Shown here: piece after piece, positions 1 to 10,604 of the stretch
How the letters are laid out: each line of letters begins with the position of its first letter
Position numbering within the stretch: position 1 is the first letter of the stretch
NCBI GenBank assembly: GCA_963682175.1
Contig: OY821775.1
Span: 32,052,053 to 32,116,052 of the forward strand
DNA length: 64,000 bases
Source: Triglochin maritima
Lineage: Eukaryota > Streptophyta > Magnoliopsida > Alismatales > Juncaginaceae
Direction of reading: 5' to 3'
The notes under the pieces: generated by a model
The model's input: only the letters and a program-made list of their open reading frames with translations
Told to the model about the DNA's origin: nothing
Databases searched by the model: none
Position numbers and translations under genes: made by a program

Positions 1-540
1 TTCTGCACGCGAGACAACATCGGCTGGTTTCACCCTGCCTTGGGCTCGTCAGGGAAGTGACTTCAACTCCCAACCAGCCCTACGCTCCCAACTGCATATA
101 AGTGCAGTCCCATAGGCGCTCACCTTCGAGTTGAAGCCTCTCCCCCATATAGCATCTATGCTCATATGGCCACTCGATGTTCCCCAAATAGTCTACACAC
201 ATCAACACCCCCTGGCGGAAGACTTTAAGGGTGTGACACTTGCCATGCCAGGCCGTGCCCACCTGCTGTCCCAGTCTAGTTGGGGGTAGCGTTAAGGCAT
301 TAGTACGTTAATCAAATTGTTAGCAGATATCCATTAGCTTTGTCCATTACTAATTTAGTATCCACATCACCAACCAATATAAATTCTACAAGTGGCTAAC
401 AATTAACGAACAATTAACCGAGTAGCATTAAAAAATAATGAAATGAACATAATCAAAAAAGGAAATTTTGTTGCAATAATCGTCCATAAACAAAATTGGC
501 ATAATATAAGAGTGGGAAAGTTATTTGGAAGAATATGAGG
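1..540. other. Unassigned sequence at left edge
   Basis: I see no recognisable gene. A 60-codon minus-strand frame at 80-262 has no motif I know and no convincing context. From about 300 the sequence turns AT-rich. It may be the flank or outer end of the CACTA relic to its right. Confidence 0.3.
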
Positions 541-1479
541 CTCATAAAAAAAATTGATGTTACTATTTTCCCAAAATAGAAAATGACATCTGTAAGCTCA
601 TTTTCATTATACGTGTTTAATGAAAATGACATTTTGTGATACCATTTTCATAAAAGGGAAAAAAACATTCGGGATACCATTTTCCATAGGGAAAAAAGGG
701 GCACTGGCCTCTTATTCATTGTGAGTTCCTCCCCAAAACCGTCACCCCCCTTTGCTTGTCCCTCTCTTCGGCGATTTATGGCCTCCTGGTGCCGCATTCA
801 CGTGCTTGAGTTATTCTTAGGCACATTTCCTTATTTTTATTAACATTTTGCTTGATTGGTTTGGATTGGTTGATAGTTATTTGAATTACTTGTTTGAGTT
901 GTTTTAGAATTGTTTGGATTACTTGTTAGGGTTTGGATTAGTTGTTTTGGGTTGAAATTGATTTGGGCTGATTGAGAATGATTTGGATTAGTTGTTTTGG
1001 TTTGAAATTAGTTTGGGTTAGTTTGAATTGGTTTAGAATTATTTCGATTACTTGTTTGGGTTGTTTGAGAATGATTTAGATTGGTTTAAAATTGTTTCGG
1101 ATTGGAATTCGGTTGTTTTGAAGTTGATTTCTCGGTTCGTGTGTATTTATTTTAAGTCGAATTGTTGGATGAACTGTTGCTTGTTGATTTTTTTAGGATT
1201 AATGTAGTTAGGAATTAGACGAGTGTTTCGGATGTCAGAATTGCAATTCTATGATGGATTTCATTCGCTATGTAAATGTTTGAGGTTTTTTTGCTTGGAT
1301 GCATTACAAAACAACTTTTTCCACTTTATGCCATCATTACACCAGTATTTGTCCTAATGCCATTAATTTTTACAACTAATTGCTCTTATGATAATTCTAA
1401 GGTTGAAGCATTTGTTTGCATGTTCTAAAGACTCGAAGAATACGACATGGCATATTGATTGAGAGATAGTGAATGATTA

Positions 1480-2050
1480 GTTGGTTTGGCATCCTGTAGA
1501 TTCTCCTTAGTGAAAGAAAATTGATTCCGACTACCCGTTATTTGGTGGGGAATCCCGAAATAGGAGGCTTGGTGTGTACTGACAAAATGAATCCTTATGG
1601 TAGTTTGATGAACGGTTACGAGCAAAACTAGCACCAGAGGATAAAGGGATCCATAATTTTTTACCACCAACTTGTTACTCCTTGTCCAGAAAAGAGAAGA
1701 TAGCATTGTTTCAATGTCTATGTGGTGTCAAAGTGCCGCAGGGGTATTCTTCAAATATTAGTAGTCTGATTTCGATGAAAGATTTCAAACGACTTGGTTT
1801 ATAGTCTCATGATTGTCATGTATTAATGCAGAAACTTCTGTCTGTTTCTATTAGATCTATATTATGGAGTCACGTTAGACACGTAATGATCAAGTTTTGT
1901 TTATTCTTTAACAAGATTTGCAGCAAAGTACTTGTTCCAAACTACTTGGCTAAGTTGCAGTATGAAGTGGTTGTTACAATATGTCAATTGGAGACGTACT
2001 TCCCCCACTGTTTTTTGACATTATGGTGCATTTGGTTGCTCATCTAGTAT
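1480..2050 (+). pseudogene. CACTA TNP2 transposase relic (Transposase_21 end plus DUF4218)
   Basis: Conceptual translation in shifting frames gives two recognisable blocks. Near 1540-1610, residues reading GxCTDKMNPYGSL match the 'STDGMNPFG' region of plant Transposase_21. From about 1705 to 2050 comes a run matching DUF4218: a VKVPQGYSSNIS segment, SHDCHVLMQ, then FFNKICSKVL and an LETYFP motif. The two blocks are closer together than in an intact TNP2, so coding sequence between them is lost. A stop after KRLGL and a frameshift near 2000 show decay. In its family this protein binds subterminal repeats and TIRs and cuts and moves CACTA elements. It is not functional here. Confidence 0.75.
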
Positions 2051-2079
2051 TAGAAATTAAATTGCTGAATCTTTGCATG

Positions 2080-2345
2080 TCTCTAGTTCGAAAGATAAAA
2101 AACCTATATATGTAGAGATGTCATACTACAGTCAAATTGAAGATATATGGGTGTTGAACTTCACCAATTTCGATGTGGCAGTATTTTAATGCAAGTGGGT
2201 GGACAATAAGAACGACCTTCGGGTGGATGAGTTGGGATTTACCTTGGTGAAACTTAAAAAACTAGGATCCAAGGAAGAACCTTTTATTTTGGCATCTCAA
2301 GCAAAATAGTTTTTTTGTAACAGACCCCTGTGATAATCAATGGTC
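2080..2345 (+). pseudogene. CACTA transposase C-terminal relic (DUF4216)
   Basis: About 30 bp downstream of the DUF4218 block, a plus-strand frame reads YYSQIEDIWVLNF, then CKWVDN, then LGFTLVKLKKLGSKEEPFIL and ASQAK. This order (a tyrosine-rich start, CxWVD, the GFTLV core, EPFILASQ) is that of DUF4216, which follows DUF4218 in TNP2-type transposases. In-frame stops after the VAVF segment and after ASQAK break it. It belongs to the same decayed gene as the segment to its left. Confidence 0.7.
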
Positions 2346-2989
2346 GGTTGTTTTAGAAGGAAAATGACAGATTATTTCTCAAGAAGATGTAATTGATATT
2401 GAAGAAATTTCCCCATTTTCAACACAAGTTCCTGAATTGAAGTCAGTCGATGATGGTAGAAATGTTGATAACTTATTTGGGAGGATCATCGTGAAGAAAT
2501 ATGGATCGAAGATCCTGATAACAAAAAACAAAAAATAAAATCTTAAAGGTTAACATGGTATTTTATTAGTTTATGTTAAGAACTCATGAGTCAATAGTGT
2601 CTATGAATTGACCCAGCTTACAATGTACATTGAGTTAATTCTTGTATTTTTTGTTTTTTTCTTCTGGTGAATGCCCCGCTCCCGAGGATACATTTTCTTT
2701 TGACCATACACTTGCTATATAATGACATGTTGTTGATACATTTGCTAGTTGTTGTTACATTAATGGTTATTATTCATTACGTTTGCTATTGTTAAATTTG
2801 GTGTTGTTTGGATTTCCTATTGTTGATAACCTTTGCTTTAGTTACATTTGCTGTGGCAGAATTAAAGTGAATGTGGTGCTACTAGGTTTTGTATTGCAGG
2901 AGATAAATTGAGAAATTTCTGAGAAAACATATTTTTGCCCAGAAATCAATTTAAAAACAAAACACATCGGTTTTAAGGCTATATTCCGA
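2346..2989. other. AT-rich non-coding tail of the CACTA relic
   Basis: No gene is visible. TTTGCTA / GTTGTTACATT units recur at 2720-2860. Near 2960-2995 there is an inverted pair, CACATCGG and CCGATGTG, of the kind found in CACTA subterminal regions. Confidence 0.35.
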
Positions 2990-3480
2990 TGTGACATGTC
3001 CCTTTTATTCCTTTAAAAGACATATATGTTTGTTAAATGACATAAGTGCCCTTTAAAGGACAAACCAGTCCTTTAACAAACTCGTGCTTTAAAGGACTCG
3101 TCCTTTAACAGACATACTTATCCTTTAGAGGACATAAGTGTCCTCTAAGCGAAAATGACTTTTTCGAGTTTAGAGAATGGATAAGTATGTGTTTTAAAGG
3201 ACATATGTGTCCTTTAAAGGGCACCTTATTTGGAAACAGAAAGAATTGGAACCGTCTTCCGAGCTTCAAGGACAAACCAAACCTTTAACATACAAAATAG
3301 TCTTTCAAAGGACACTAGTGTTTTTGAAGTGGAAGACTTGACTCGTGCCCTTTAAAGGCGTCCTTGTAGCTTGTGGTTTAAGGACCCTTTCGAGATAAAG
3401 AACAAACAAGTACTTTAAAGGACATATGTGTCCTCTAAAGGATATAAATGTCATTTAAAGCACATGCTTGTGGTTTAAAG
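2990..3480. repeat. Dispersed palindromic motif array (TCCTTTAAAGGA core)
   Basis: Many partial or complete copies of CCTTTAAAGGACA occur in both orientations over about 490 bp, often flanked by CATA(T/A)GTG. The core TCCTTTAAAGGA is a perfect 12-bp palindrome. Spacing is irregular, so this is not a satellite. It resembles the subterminal transposase-binding arrays of CACTA elements. Confidence 0.55.
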
Positions 3481-3489
3481 GATACATTT

Positions 3490-4594
3490 GTTGTCCATTT
3501 AAGTTGTGGGAAGGTTGAGGTAGGCGACTTTGAAAACTTGTATTTTCAATCCTTTTTAGATGCAAACGAACTCACTTTCTCTCACACTATTATTGCAACT
3601 AAACCCTATTATCCCTTTCTTGTGCAACAATTCTATTGCAATCTTAGAAAAGTCCCTCATAAGCATGTCTTAGCTACCTTAATCAATGGGATTGAATATA
3701 GGATCTCACCCGAATTGTTGTCAAAGTCTCTAGGTTTTTCGTTAAGGGGAATAAATATTTATCGTGACTAACCTCAAGGTGCACTCCCCGACACCAATCT
3801 AGAGAAAATGGTTGATGAGTTATATGCCATTCCTCCTCCTCGGGTAAACAATCGTTTCAAACACAATGCTTCTCTTTTACACCCTCTACCCAGGATTCTT
3901 GCCCAAATCGTATCTTACAACCTCTTTCCAAAATTTTGTCACCGTAACGAGATATCTAATTTGGCTCTTATGTGCATCTATAAGAAAGTGTGGGTAGATT
4001 GGCCTAGTTCATTATCTCGCACATGTGCCATCGTACCGGATCGTATCTTCCCTACCCAATGTGGCTCATTGTGCTATTTGAAAAATGGAATATCGATGTC
4101 AATTCTTTTCCCTCTATGGTCAACAAATTTCCTTTCTGTAAGACCACCCTTTCCAAAATGAAATCCATTCCTCTTCCTTCGCCACCTCATTCATCTACTG
4201 AGGACTCAACTCAAAATTCCGAAGAAGAAGGAGAAGAAGCAGAAGAGGTATCTAAAGATCCGAGGTGGATGCCTCGTTCTGTCCCTCGCGATTCCAGCTC
4301 TTGGTGGGGTGCGGGAGACTCCTTTGCATGGGATCAAGGGCAATGGTCATCTTCATCTTCCATTGATCTCTATCGGTTTCAACAACTTTCGGATCAAGTT
4401 CAATCTTTCGAGGCCTCCACCTCTGCTCGCTTTGATACACTTGAGGCGTCCACTTCTGCTCGCTTTGATGCACTTGAGGCGTTTACTTCTGCTCGCTTCG
4501 ATGCATTTGAGGCGTCCACATCCGCTCAGCTCGGCCAGATTGAAGCTTCTCTTGACTCTATCTCCTCGCTGCTGCGCGATCAGAGGCTTGGGTG
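3490..4594 (+). pseudogene. Broken 'putative plant transposon protein'-like gene
   Basis: The first frame (to 3768) reads a conserved-looking block: FLDANELTF, then YPFLVQQFYCNLRK, then LINGIEYRISPELLSKSLGF. This resembles the plant transposon-protein domain that I associate with PF20167, recognised by pattern only. A TAA at 3769 interrupts it. The frame continues in the same sense from 3808 (MVDELYAIPPP...), then shifts near 4040-4060 into a frame ending at 4595. The C-terminal part has an acidic stretch (SEEEGEEAEE), a Ser/Trp-rich segment and four 11-residue repeats. The nominal ATG at 3448 lies in the upstream motif array and is probably not a real start. The gene sits about 430 bp upstream of a PPT and LTR and may be the only ORF of a non-autonomous LTR element. 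Function is unknown. Confidence 0.5.
4405..4536 (+). repeat. Four in-frame 33-bp repeats
   Basis: The unit encodes EASTSARFDTL-like 11-mers four times at the 3' end of the broken transposon-protein gene. The copies differ by a few bases. Heptad-like spacing suggests a short coiled coil. Confidence 0.8.
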
Positions 4595-4595
4595 A

Positions 4596-5023
4596 TTCGA
4601 TGTTGTTTTTGTGTGGAGCGTGTGTATCGTTTTGTCATTGTATTTCGGTTTATGATGTTGTGGGTTCAAACTTTGGCTTATTGTTGTATTTTGTTTTGAA
4701 CCTTTTGTAGTATTTGCTTTCGACGTTGTGTTTGATGTTTGTTGTGAATTCTAAGTTAAATGCATGGTTTATTGTTGTCTCTTCTATTTTTTTGGCTTGG
4801 CTTACGAATCACGCTTCCGGTATCATATCTCATATGCTTAAATCGCTTATAATATTATCTCATGAGTCTTTTTGCTTATGCCAAATGGGGAGAAATAAAT
4901 ACATGCTTATAGATAGGGGGAGCTATAAGATAGGGGGAGCTTTAGATATTGATTGTAGATGATAAAAATCAAACTTAACATGTATTTAGATTGATAAGTT
5001 GTCATCATCAAAAAGGGGGTGAT
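4596..5023 (+). other. 3' non-coding region and PPT of an LTR element
   Basis: T-rich sequence is followed by two GATAGGGGGAGCT units (4912-4945) and then by an AAAAAGGGGGTGAT tract (5010-5023) that abuts the TG of the LTR. This is the arrangement of a plus-strand polypurine tract next to a 3' LTR, as in SIRE/Maximus-like copia elements. Confidence 0.6.
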
Positions 5024-5337
5024 TGTTGGCTTTTTGGCTAATAATCGTTAATCCGTTTTGATGATTAATCAACATTTCAATAAAAACATGTATCAATTGG
5101 AATATCTTTGCTTGCATATATGTGTGTTATCTAACATTTCAGGATTCAAGTTTGAGTTAAATTAAAGACGAAGATTGAAGAGTAGTTAATTTTAAATTCA
5201 ATGTATTTAGGCCTCAAATGTAACTTGGCACTTGAAATCCATGATTCATTGCATTACACATCACTTAGGATATCCTAAACATCAATAGAAATTCAACCAA
5301 ACTCATTAGAACTGTAGACCAGGAAATCTGCACTAAA

Positions 5338-6090
5338 TCGGTCGACCGGTAGAACCTTTTGGTGATTCAACCGATTTTCACCAGACCTTCCCAGGCAACA
5401 AAATTTGTCCCACACGGTCGACCGATATTCTTCACCCGTTCGACTGTTTATTTTATCTGGTTTGGCTGTCTTAATTCGGTTGACTGACTTTTCATTCTGT
5501 TCGACCGTCTCACCTTGTCGAGTGAGAAATTAGTTTACCCAATACAAATCTTTCAGCCAATCATTTGTCGACACGTGTCCAGTTAGTGAGACTGTCGGTC
5601 GACCGAAACTTGATATATGTTCGACCGAATATTTTCCGTATTTGTATTTATTATGACCGTTATACTTGTCGTATACTCCAACGGTTGTATACACATTTTC
5701 CTAACTAACCTTATTTTGGATTTAGTCTTCCGGTCGACCAGATTTCCCTTTACGGTCGACCGAATCTTGATTCTTCCCTGTCTCATTCTTACTGGGCATT
5801 TTCAGTCGAACTTTGCACTTACCTCGTTCGACCGATTACACTTGTTGTTATTGGGTCTCAAATCAAACATGTCAATCGGTCGACCGAAACTCTACTCACG
5901 GTCGACCGATACTTAAGTCTTTTACAGACCCAGTCCTACTGTCTCTTTTCGGTCGAACTGGTATTCCAAACCGTTCGACCGATCACTTAAGTTATAGACA
6001 AATAGGATCGACCGTTACCATCTTCGCTCGACCGAACCAAGCACTGCTTCATTTCGGTCGACCGTGTAACATGATCTGGTCAACCGTTTG
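5338..6090 (+). repeat. Cluster of CGGTCGACCG palindromes in the LTR U3
   Basis: More than a dozen copies of CGGTCGACCG or one-base variants (CGTTCGACCG, CGGTCAACCG) occur in about 750 bp. The cluster ends about 95-120 bp before the TATA box. The same cluster marks 22776-22943, 23613-23950 and 29655-30070. Confidence 0.85.
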
Positions 6091-6183
6091 TTGCCAGAAA
6101 CGTGTCCTGTCATTTCTGAATTGTGTTTTCTTGCACATATTTTTGACCACTTCAATCCCAACGGCTAGAACTTGTTTAGAGCA

Positions 6184-6191
6184 TATAAATA
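6184..6191 (+). promoter_or_regulatory. LTR TATA box
   Basis: TATAAATAG lies in the L3 LTR, followed by pyrimidine-rich transcribed sequence. Confidence 0.6.
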
Positions 6192-6715
6192 GAGCTTAGA
6201 ACACTCATACAAGACCACCAATCTTTCTCTAAGCTCAACATCTCATTACTACTCTCAAATTGCTCTAAACCCTTGTGCTCTTATCTTCTCACTTGAAATC
6301 ATCTTCACTAGATTGCATCATTCATTTCAAGTGCCCAAGATTAGTTGCTGAAGTATTATTCTTCAAGAGTTGTACAAGATTCCGGAGTGAAGCTCTTCTC
6401 AGATTGTGAGAAGGTGGTCCAAGCTAGATGAGGGTGTTCGCAAAGCTTGTGGTGTAATGGCGTGATCTCGGCCCGCAACGGAGATCAGATTGGTGGAGGA
6501 CACGAAGTTGCTCGAGTAAAAGCAATTCGTAAGAGAGGACTAGGATCCGGTGGTTGGATCCAAACCTCTATACATCCTAAGTAGTGGTTTGTTTTGTTCT
6601 CTCATTAATATTATTGTCTTATCTTTGAATTTGGGATAGTTATCTTAAAAACCGTAATTTGTCTATTCACCCCCCCTTTAGACTAAGTTTAGGGGCTAGT
6701 AGATCCTACAATATG

Positions 6716-7450
6716 CGCACCAAAGAGAGAAGGTGACTTAGGGTTGCATAGGTTGGTGGAATGGAATGATGCCAGACTTCTTCGTTTATTTTTTATTATT
6801 GCTTCAAATGATACATCTTTATGGGCTACTTGCTTGCAGAGTAAATACATCAAGAGAAAGACCATATGGATGATGCGACCTCCCCCACTTTCTTCTTGGG
6901 CGTGGAGAGATATTATGAGTGTTTGGGACATTGCGAGAGAGAAGATGCTATTCAAAATAGGTGATGGGTGCAAGGTGAAGTTTTTTAAGGACCCTTGGTG
7001 TGGCCCCCCGCTTCATACACTACCAGAGGGTGAGAGAATGAGGTATGATCTAGGAGTTCCACAAGACATCAAGGTTTCCCACTTTCTTGAGAACGGTACA
7101 TGGAGAGTGCCTCGTCTACGCTCCCATGACCTCACGCAACTTTGAGCGAGGTTGCCCTCCATTCCGGTGGCCCACGGGGAAGACACACTCTCACGGGTCT
7201 AGGCTACTCGAAGAAACTTACATTGAGCGAAACTTGGAGTTGGGTGAAGCCGAAAAGACCCATTGTTAGGTGGGGGTCGATGGTCTGACACAAGTGGGCT
7301 ATCCCGAAGCTTGCACTAACCTTATGGAGGGTGGTTCATGGGAGATTCCCCACCCATGACGTTGAGGTTGAGTGGAATTCCGGTGTGCTCCATCTTCTCC
7401 TTGAGGTATATCGGATTTTAGTGTGGTTTTGTTGTTCCCCACGTTGGTGG
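6716..7450 (+). pseudogene. LINE (non-LTR retrotransposon) RT C-terminus / zf-RVT relic
   Basis: The translation reads REGDLGLHRLVEWNDA, then LWATCLQSKYI, SWAWRDIMSVWDIAREKM, FKIGDGCKVKFFKDPWCG and, after a frameshift near 7140, IPKLALTLWRVVHGRFPTHD. This is the standard order at the C-terminus of plant LINE ORF2: the region after the RT fingers and then zf-RVT with the W..K...P....WR..HGRLPT core. No catalytic RT domain and no poly(A) tail are present. The left end stops at the LTR, so the LTR element probably disrupted or recombined with this LINE. The rest, to about 7530, is unrecognisable. Confidence 0.75.
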
Positions 7451-7754
7451 GAAGTTGTGGTCGATCGCGGGATGTCGGAAACCTCGTCGGCGACGAGAAA
7501 CGACATAAAATCCTTGGTTGGCGCAAGGTTGCTGATTGATCGTTTTATTTAAACCGCAAGTGCACGACCGCGTTGAAGCGGTGGCAAATACGGGTCGTCC
7601 ACTGGGAGGTGTGTCGACGATTGGTTTGTTCGAACGCGAGAGGTAAAAAGGAGAGAAAGGTTGGTTACACTAAACTACACTAAGATGCAAAAAGGAAATG
7701 AAGATAAGCAATAAAACTAAGCCCCATAGGGGGTAGAGAAATAATGTGAATATG

Positions 7755-7776
7755 AAGATGTGTGTGTGTGTGTATT
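7755..7776 (+). repeat. (TG)n microsatellite in L1 LTR
   Basis: A short TG run. It is repeated at 21461-21481 in the 5' LTR and as (CA)n at about 45942 and 47527 in the E8 LTRs. Confidence 0.9.
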
Positions 7777-8482
7777 CAATTAAGCTCCTCACAACATGTA
7801 GTGCATCAAATCATAAAACTACATCCAACTTTGCCTCCACATGATTTAAGATAAGACTACATCATTAAAACATACATGACAATAATTGGAACGAAGCTAA
7901 ATGAACTCAAGTGTAAAGACTAGACCCTGCTATGCCTCCACATGAATTAAGATAAGACTACATCATTAAAACATACAAGACATTAGCTAAGGTAAAGGCA
8001 ACAAGAGCACATACACTACAAATTGTGTTTCTAATATTAACTTCATCTATATCCTAACCTTATCATTCCCCATAAAATAGGTCCACTAATCAAAGCATAA
8101 GCTAAGCTTCAAGGGATAAAGATAACACACACTTAATACACTACATGATTATATCACATATTTCTCCACCCCCCAAATGGGGATGGAACTACTCACTACT
8201 CATTACACTAACTATATTAACAAAAGAAAGCATAACACTGAAATGAAAGTTAACTAAGAAAGCAAGAAGTATTAAAGAAGCTTAAAAGGAAAGGAAAGAC
8301 TAAACAAACATGCACAAATTAAAAGACAAGATTAAAAGAAATTAGAAGAATTATTTTATTAACAAATGACTCACATTGAAGGTAGCATTCTTTTCCACCT
8401 TGAGTTTTTGCTTCAAGGCTCACTCCTTAGTAGAGAGAATGCCACCAAGCAATGGGTAATTACAATGGAAGGTGAAGAGTTC

Positions 8483-8490
8483 TATTTATA
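8483..8490 (-). promoter_or_regulatory. E1 3' LTR TATA box
   Basis: TATAAATAG on the minus strand, about 120 bp downstream of the 20-bp palindrome at 8610-8629. Confidence 0.6.
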
Positions 8491-8609
8491 AGCATGGAAA
8501 AAGCTAATCGGGGACAATCCCCCGATGTGGGACTAAACCAATACCAAAAATAGCCTAAACGAACATTAATACAAGTCCAGGAGAAATGTGGGCGGATCCT
8601 AAGTAATAT

Positions 8610-8629
8610 GGACCGCCAATTGGCGGTCC
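8610..8629. repeat. 20-bp perfect palindrome in L1 U3
   Basis: GGACCGCCAATTGGCGGTCC is its own reverse complement. Related palindromes sit at the same place in other L1 LTRs (37729-37748, 44996-45013). Confidence 0.95.
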
Positions 8630-8976
8630 AAACACTTCGGATCGCGTTGGAATTTGTTGTGGGCTTTTCTTTCTGGTAATGTTGGTCTTTGATGCGGTTA
8701 CGTGACTTGTTTGAGCTCCGACCCGAATCGAATTGGTAAAATACTCCCCATGATGGTGTGGAGTATTCTGTTTGGCTCTTAGGTCCTTCTGTCTTACATT
8801 CAGGTCCTTCTCCCTTGCATCTTAGTCCCCAGATCTCACAATTCTGTCCTTTTATGCTTCATCTCTTCAAACCTATTTATTCCTGAAAACTAAACATAAA
8901 GCTCGTAACATAACATTGTTTAGGTGAAAGATAATGGATATAAGATACAAATATAAACATGAAATGATGCCAATCA

Positions 8977-10600
8977 AATACCCCCACACTTAACTTTTGC
9001 TAGTCCCGAGCAAAACAAAGAAAGGAAAAAGCATACGAAAAATAAGAAATCCTAACTCACTTTCGTAGGAATCACGGCTGCACTTAGCACGTGCAACAAG
9101 CCGTTAAACCTCTTTGTTGCCAAGGAGGAGGAGTGTTGTCTCCTGAGGGTTTTCAGCGGATATACCCACAAAATCCGAACAAGATGCATTATTCAATCTA
9201 GGCACTCGACTCGTTGGAAATATTTTGTCGATCAATGGACGCAGTAATGCTACGGGCCGACTCTATATAAGTGATCAGCCCACACCTCTAACCTAATGAA
9301 CCATTCGTGCAAGTTAAATAAGGAATTTAGTGAAAGACATGGACAACCTCAACATCCTCAAGTGCTACAAAGTGTAAAGTCCATTAAGGTTCTTATTTGC
9401 ATTATCAATTTTTTTCTTTTTGTTGCTTTTCACTTTTTTTTCTTTTTCTTTTTCTTTTTATTAGTTGGAGCTTCATTCTCCCAGGGTCAGGTTTCGTGCA
9501 TCATTGCCCATGAGGACTTACACTATCACGTACACCTTTCCCCAAATCTACACATAGGGCAATCCCTACCACCCGTGTAACGGGAGTTCGGTTGGCGCAT
9601 CCCAAGTCGGATGACTCGAAAGCACCAGGCACAAAGTCCCCTCAGACCTACTTTCCCGAGTGATAGGAGCCGTGCGAGAAGAGAGAACACCTACTGACTT
9701 ATTTCTTATCTACACATGAACCAAAACCCCTACACTAATGTCTCACAACAAGATTTAGAGGGTCCCTGACTACAACAAACTTCCTTAAGTTAACAGACAC
9801 GAATTATTGACTCACTAGGTTCAGGGTGGACTTCATTAAATGTTTGAGCACTGAAACCCTATGATTACTCACCCCCAAGGGAAAACTGGGGTGCATCCTA
9901 ACGACTCGATAAATCGTAAAGTCACTGTACTAGATATCCTAATGCATCAAGTTCAAGACAATTTTGGGAGCTTTCTTTTTACTTTGCCTCTCAACGGTTT
10001 TGCACATGCTAAACACACGCAAAACCTTGAAAACATTTTCTTTCACAAACACATGAAGATTTTGAAAGAAATGTGGAAATTTTAAAGCACTAGGCAAGCA
10101 AAAGAAGGCAAGTCACCCAAGGATCATGGCAAGCAAATATATCAATATTAAATGCAGCACACTAACATGACCCTAAAAATGCAAACAAAAGAAAACAAAA
10201 TCAAAAGAAAAACTCGATTATGTACACACGTAAAACACCCCCCCACACCTACTTCATGCATTGTCCTCAATGAATGTGAGCAATATACTACATGGATTTA
10301 TGCATGAAAAAGGAGAGATCTCACCAACATGAAGTACAAAGGGAAGTTCAAGGTCATGTTGATGGACACAAACCCGAATTCCCTCAAAACATGTGAGATG
10401 CTAAAGAAAGGATACAAATACGTGAAAGAAATGGAGCCCAAATACACAAGGGTTGGGGCTCACAACAATCGATGCTCACTGAAGGAGTCTTTTATTGTAC
10501 CTTTTTTTCTTTCTTTTTTTTATTTTATATATAACTATGTACAAACATAAGTTCCCATCTTCATTTGTCAAAAGACATCAAATGGGAACCTCAAGAGTAG
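8977..10600 (-). other. E1 3' non-coding region with PPT
   Basis: Contains the LTR-proximal polypurine tract and, near 10240-10275, the complement of an ATTGAGGACAATGCATGAAG... GTGTGGGGGGGT block. That block also lies just after the gag-protease ORF of E2 (37055-37090). Two pyrimidine runs occur (9405-9460, 10498-10530). No coding frame looks real. Confidence 0.6.
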
Positions 10601-10604
10601 GTCA

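Larger units (their letters stand above)
541..3480 (+). mobile_element. Fossil CACTA (En/Spm) DNA transposon, decayed
   Basis: Recurrent AAAATGACAT / ATACCATTTTC units at about 545-700 look like CACTA subterminal repeats. They are followed by a short GC-rich stretch and then by TTGAATTGGTTTAGAATT-like AT repeats (840-1110). Three TNP2-type transposase segments in the correct order lie at about 1480-2330. A dense short-motif array (2990-3480) could be the other subterminal region. Neither CACTA terminus is intact, so the borders are approximate. Confidence 0.6.
5024..6710 (+). mobile_element. 3' LTR (family L3, SIRE/Maximus-like), 1.69 kb
   Basis: It begins TGTTGGCTTTTTGG directly after a polypurine tract and ends ATCCTACA. 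It contains a TATAAATA box at 6184-6191 followed by a C/T-rich transcribed region. The start resembles the minus-strand solo LTR at 29018-30451: both have TGTTGG and then TTTTGATGATT. No 5' LTR is visible to the left, so the element is truncated. Confidence 0.7.
7533..8976 (-). repeat. E1 3' LTR (family L1)
   Basis: On the plus strand it begins TGATTGATCG and ends CCAATCA. It is followed by AATACCCCCACAC, the complement of a TGTGGGGGTATT polypurine tract. Compared with the 5' copy it has lost about 77 bp near 8108 (between short TTCA repeats) and a smaller block near 8845. Confidence 0.85.

Noticed and set aside
80..262. 60-codon minus-strand frame as a gene
   Set aside because: No recognisable motif, and both flanks are non-coding. 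The length is expected by chance in this composition.
6174..6710. Host gene promoter at the TATA box near 6184
   Set aside because: The TATA box, pyrimidine-rich leader and following sequence lie wholly inside the L3 LTR and end at its CA terminus.
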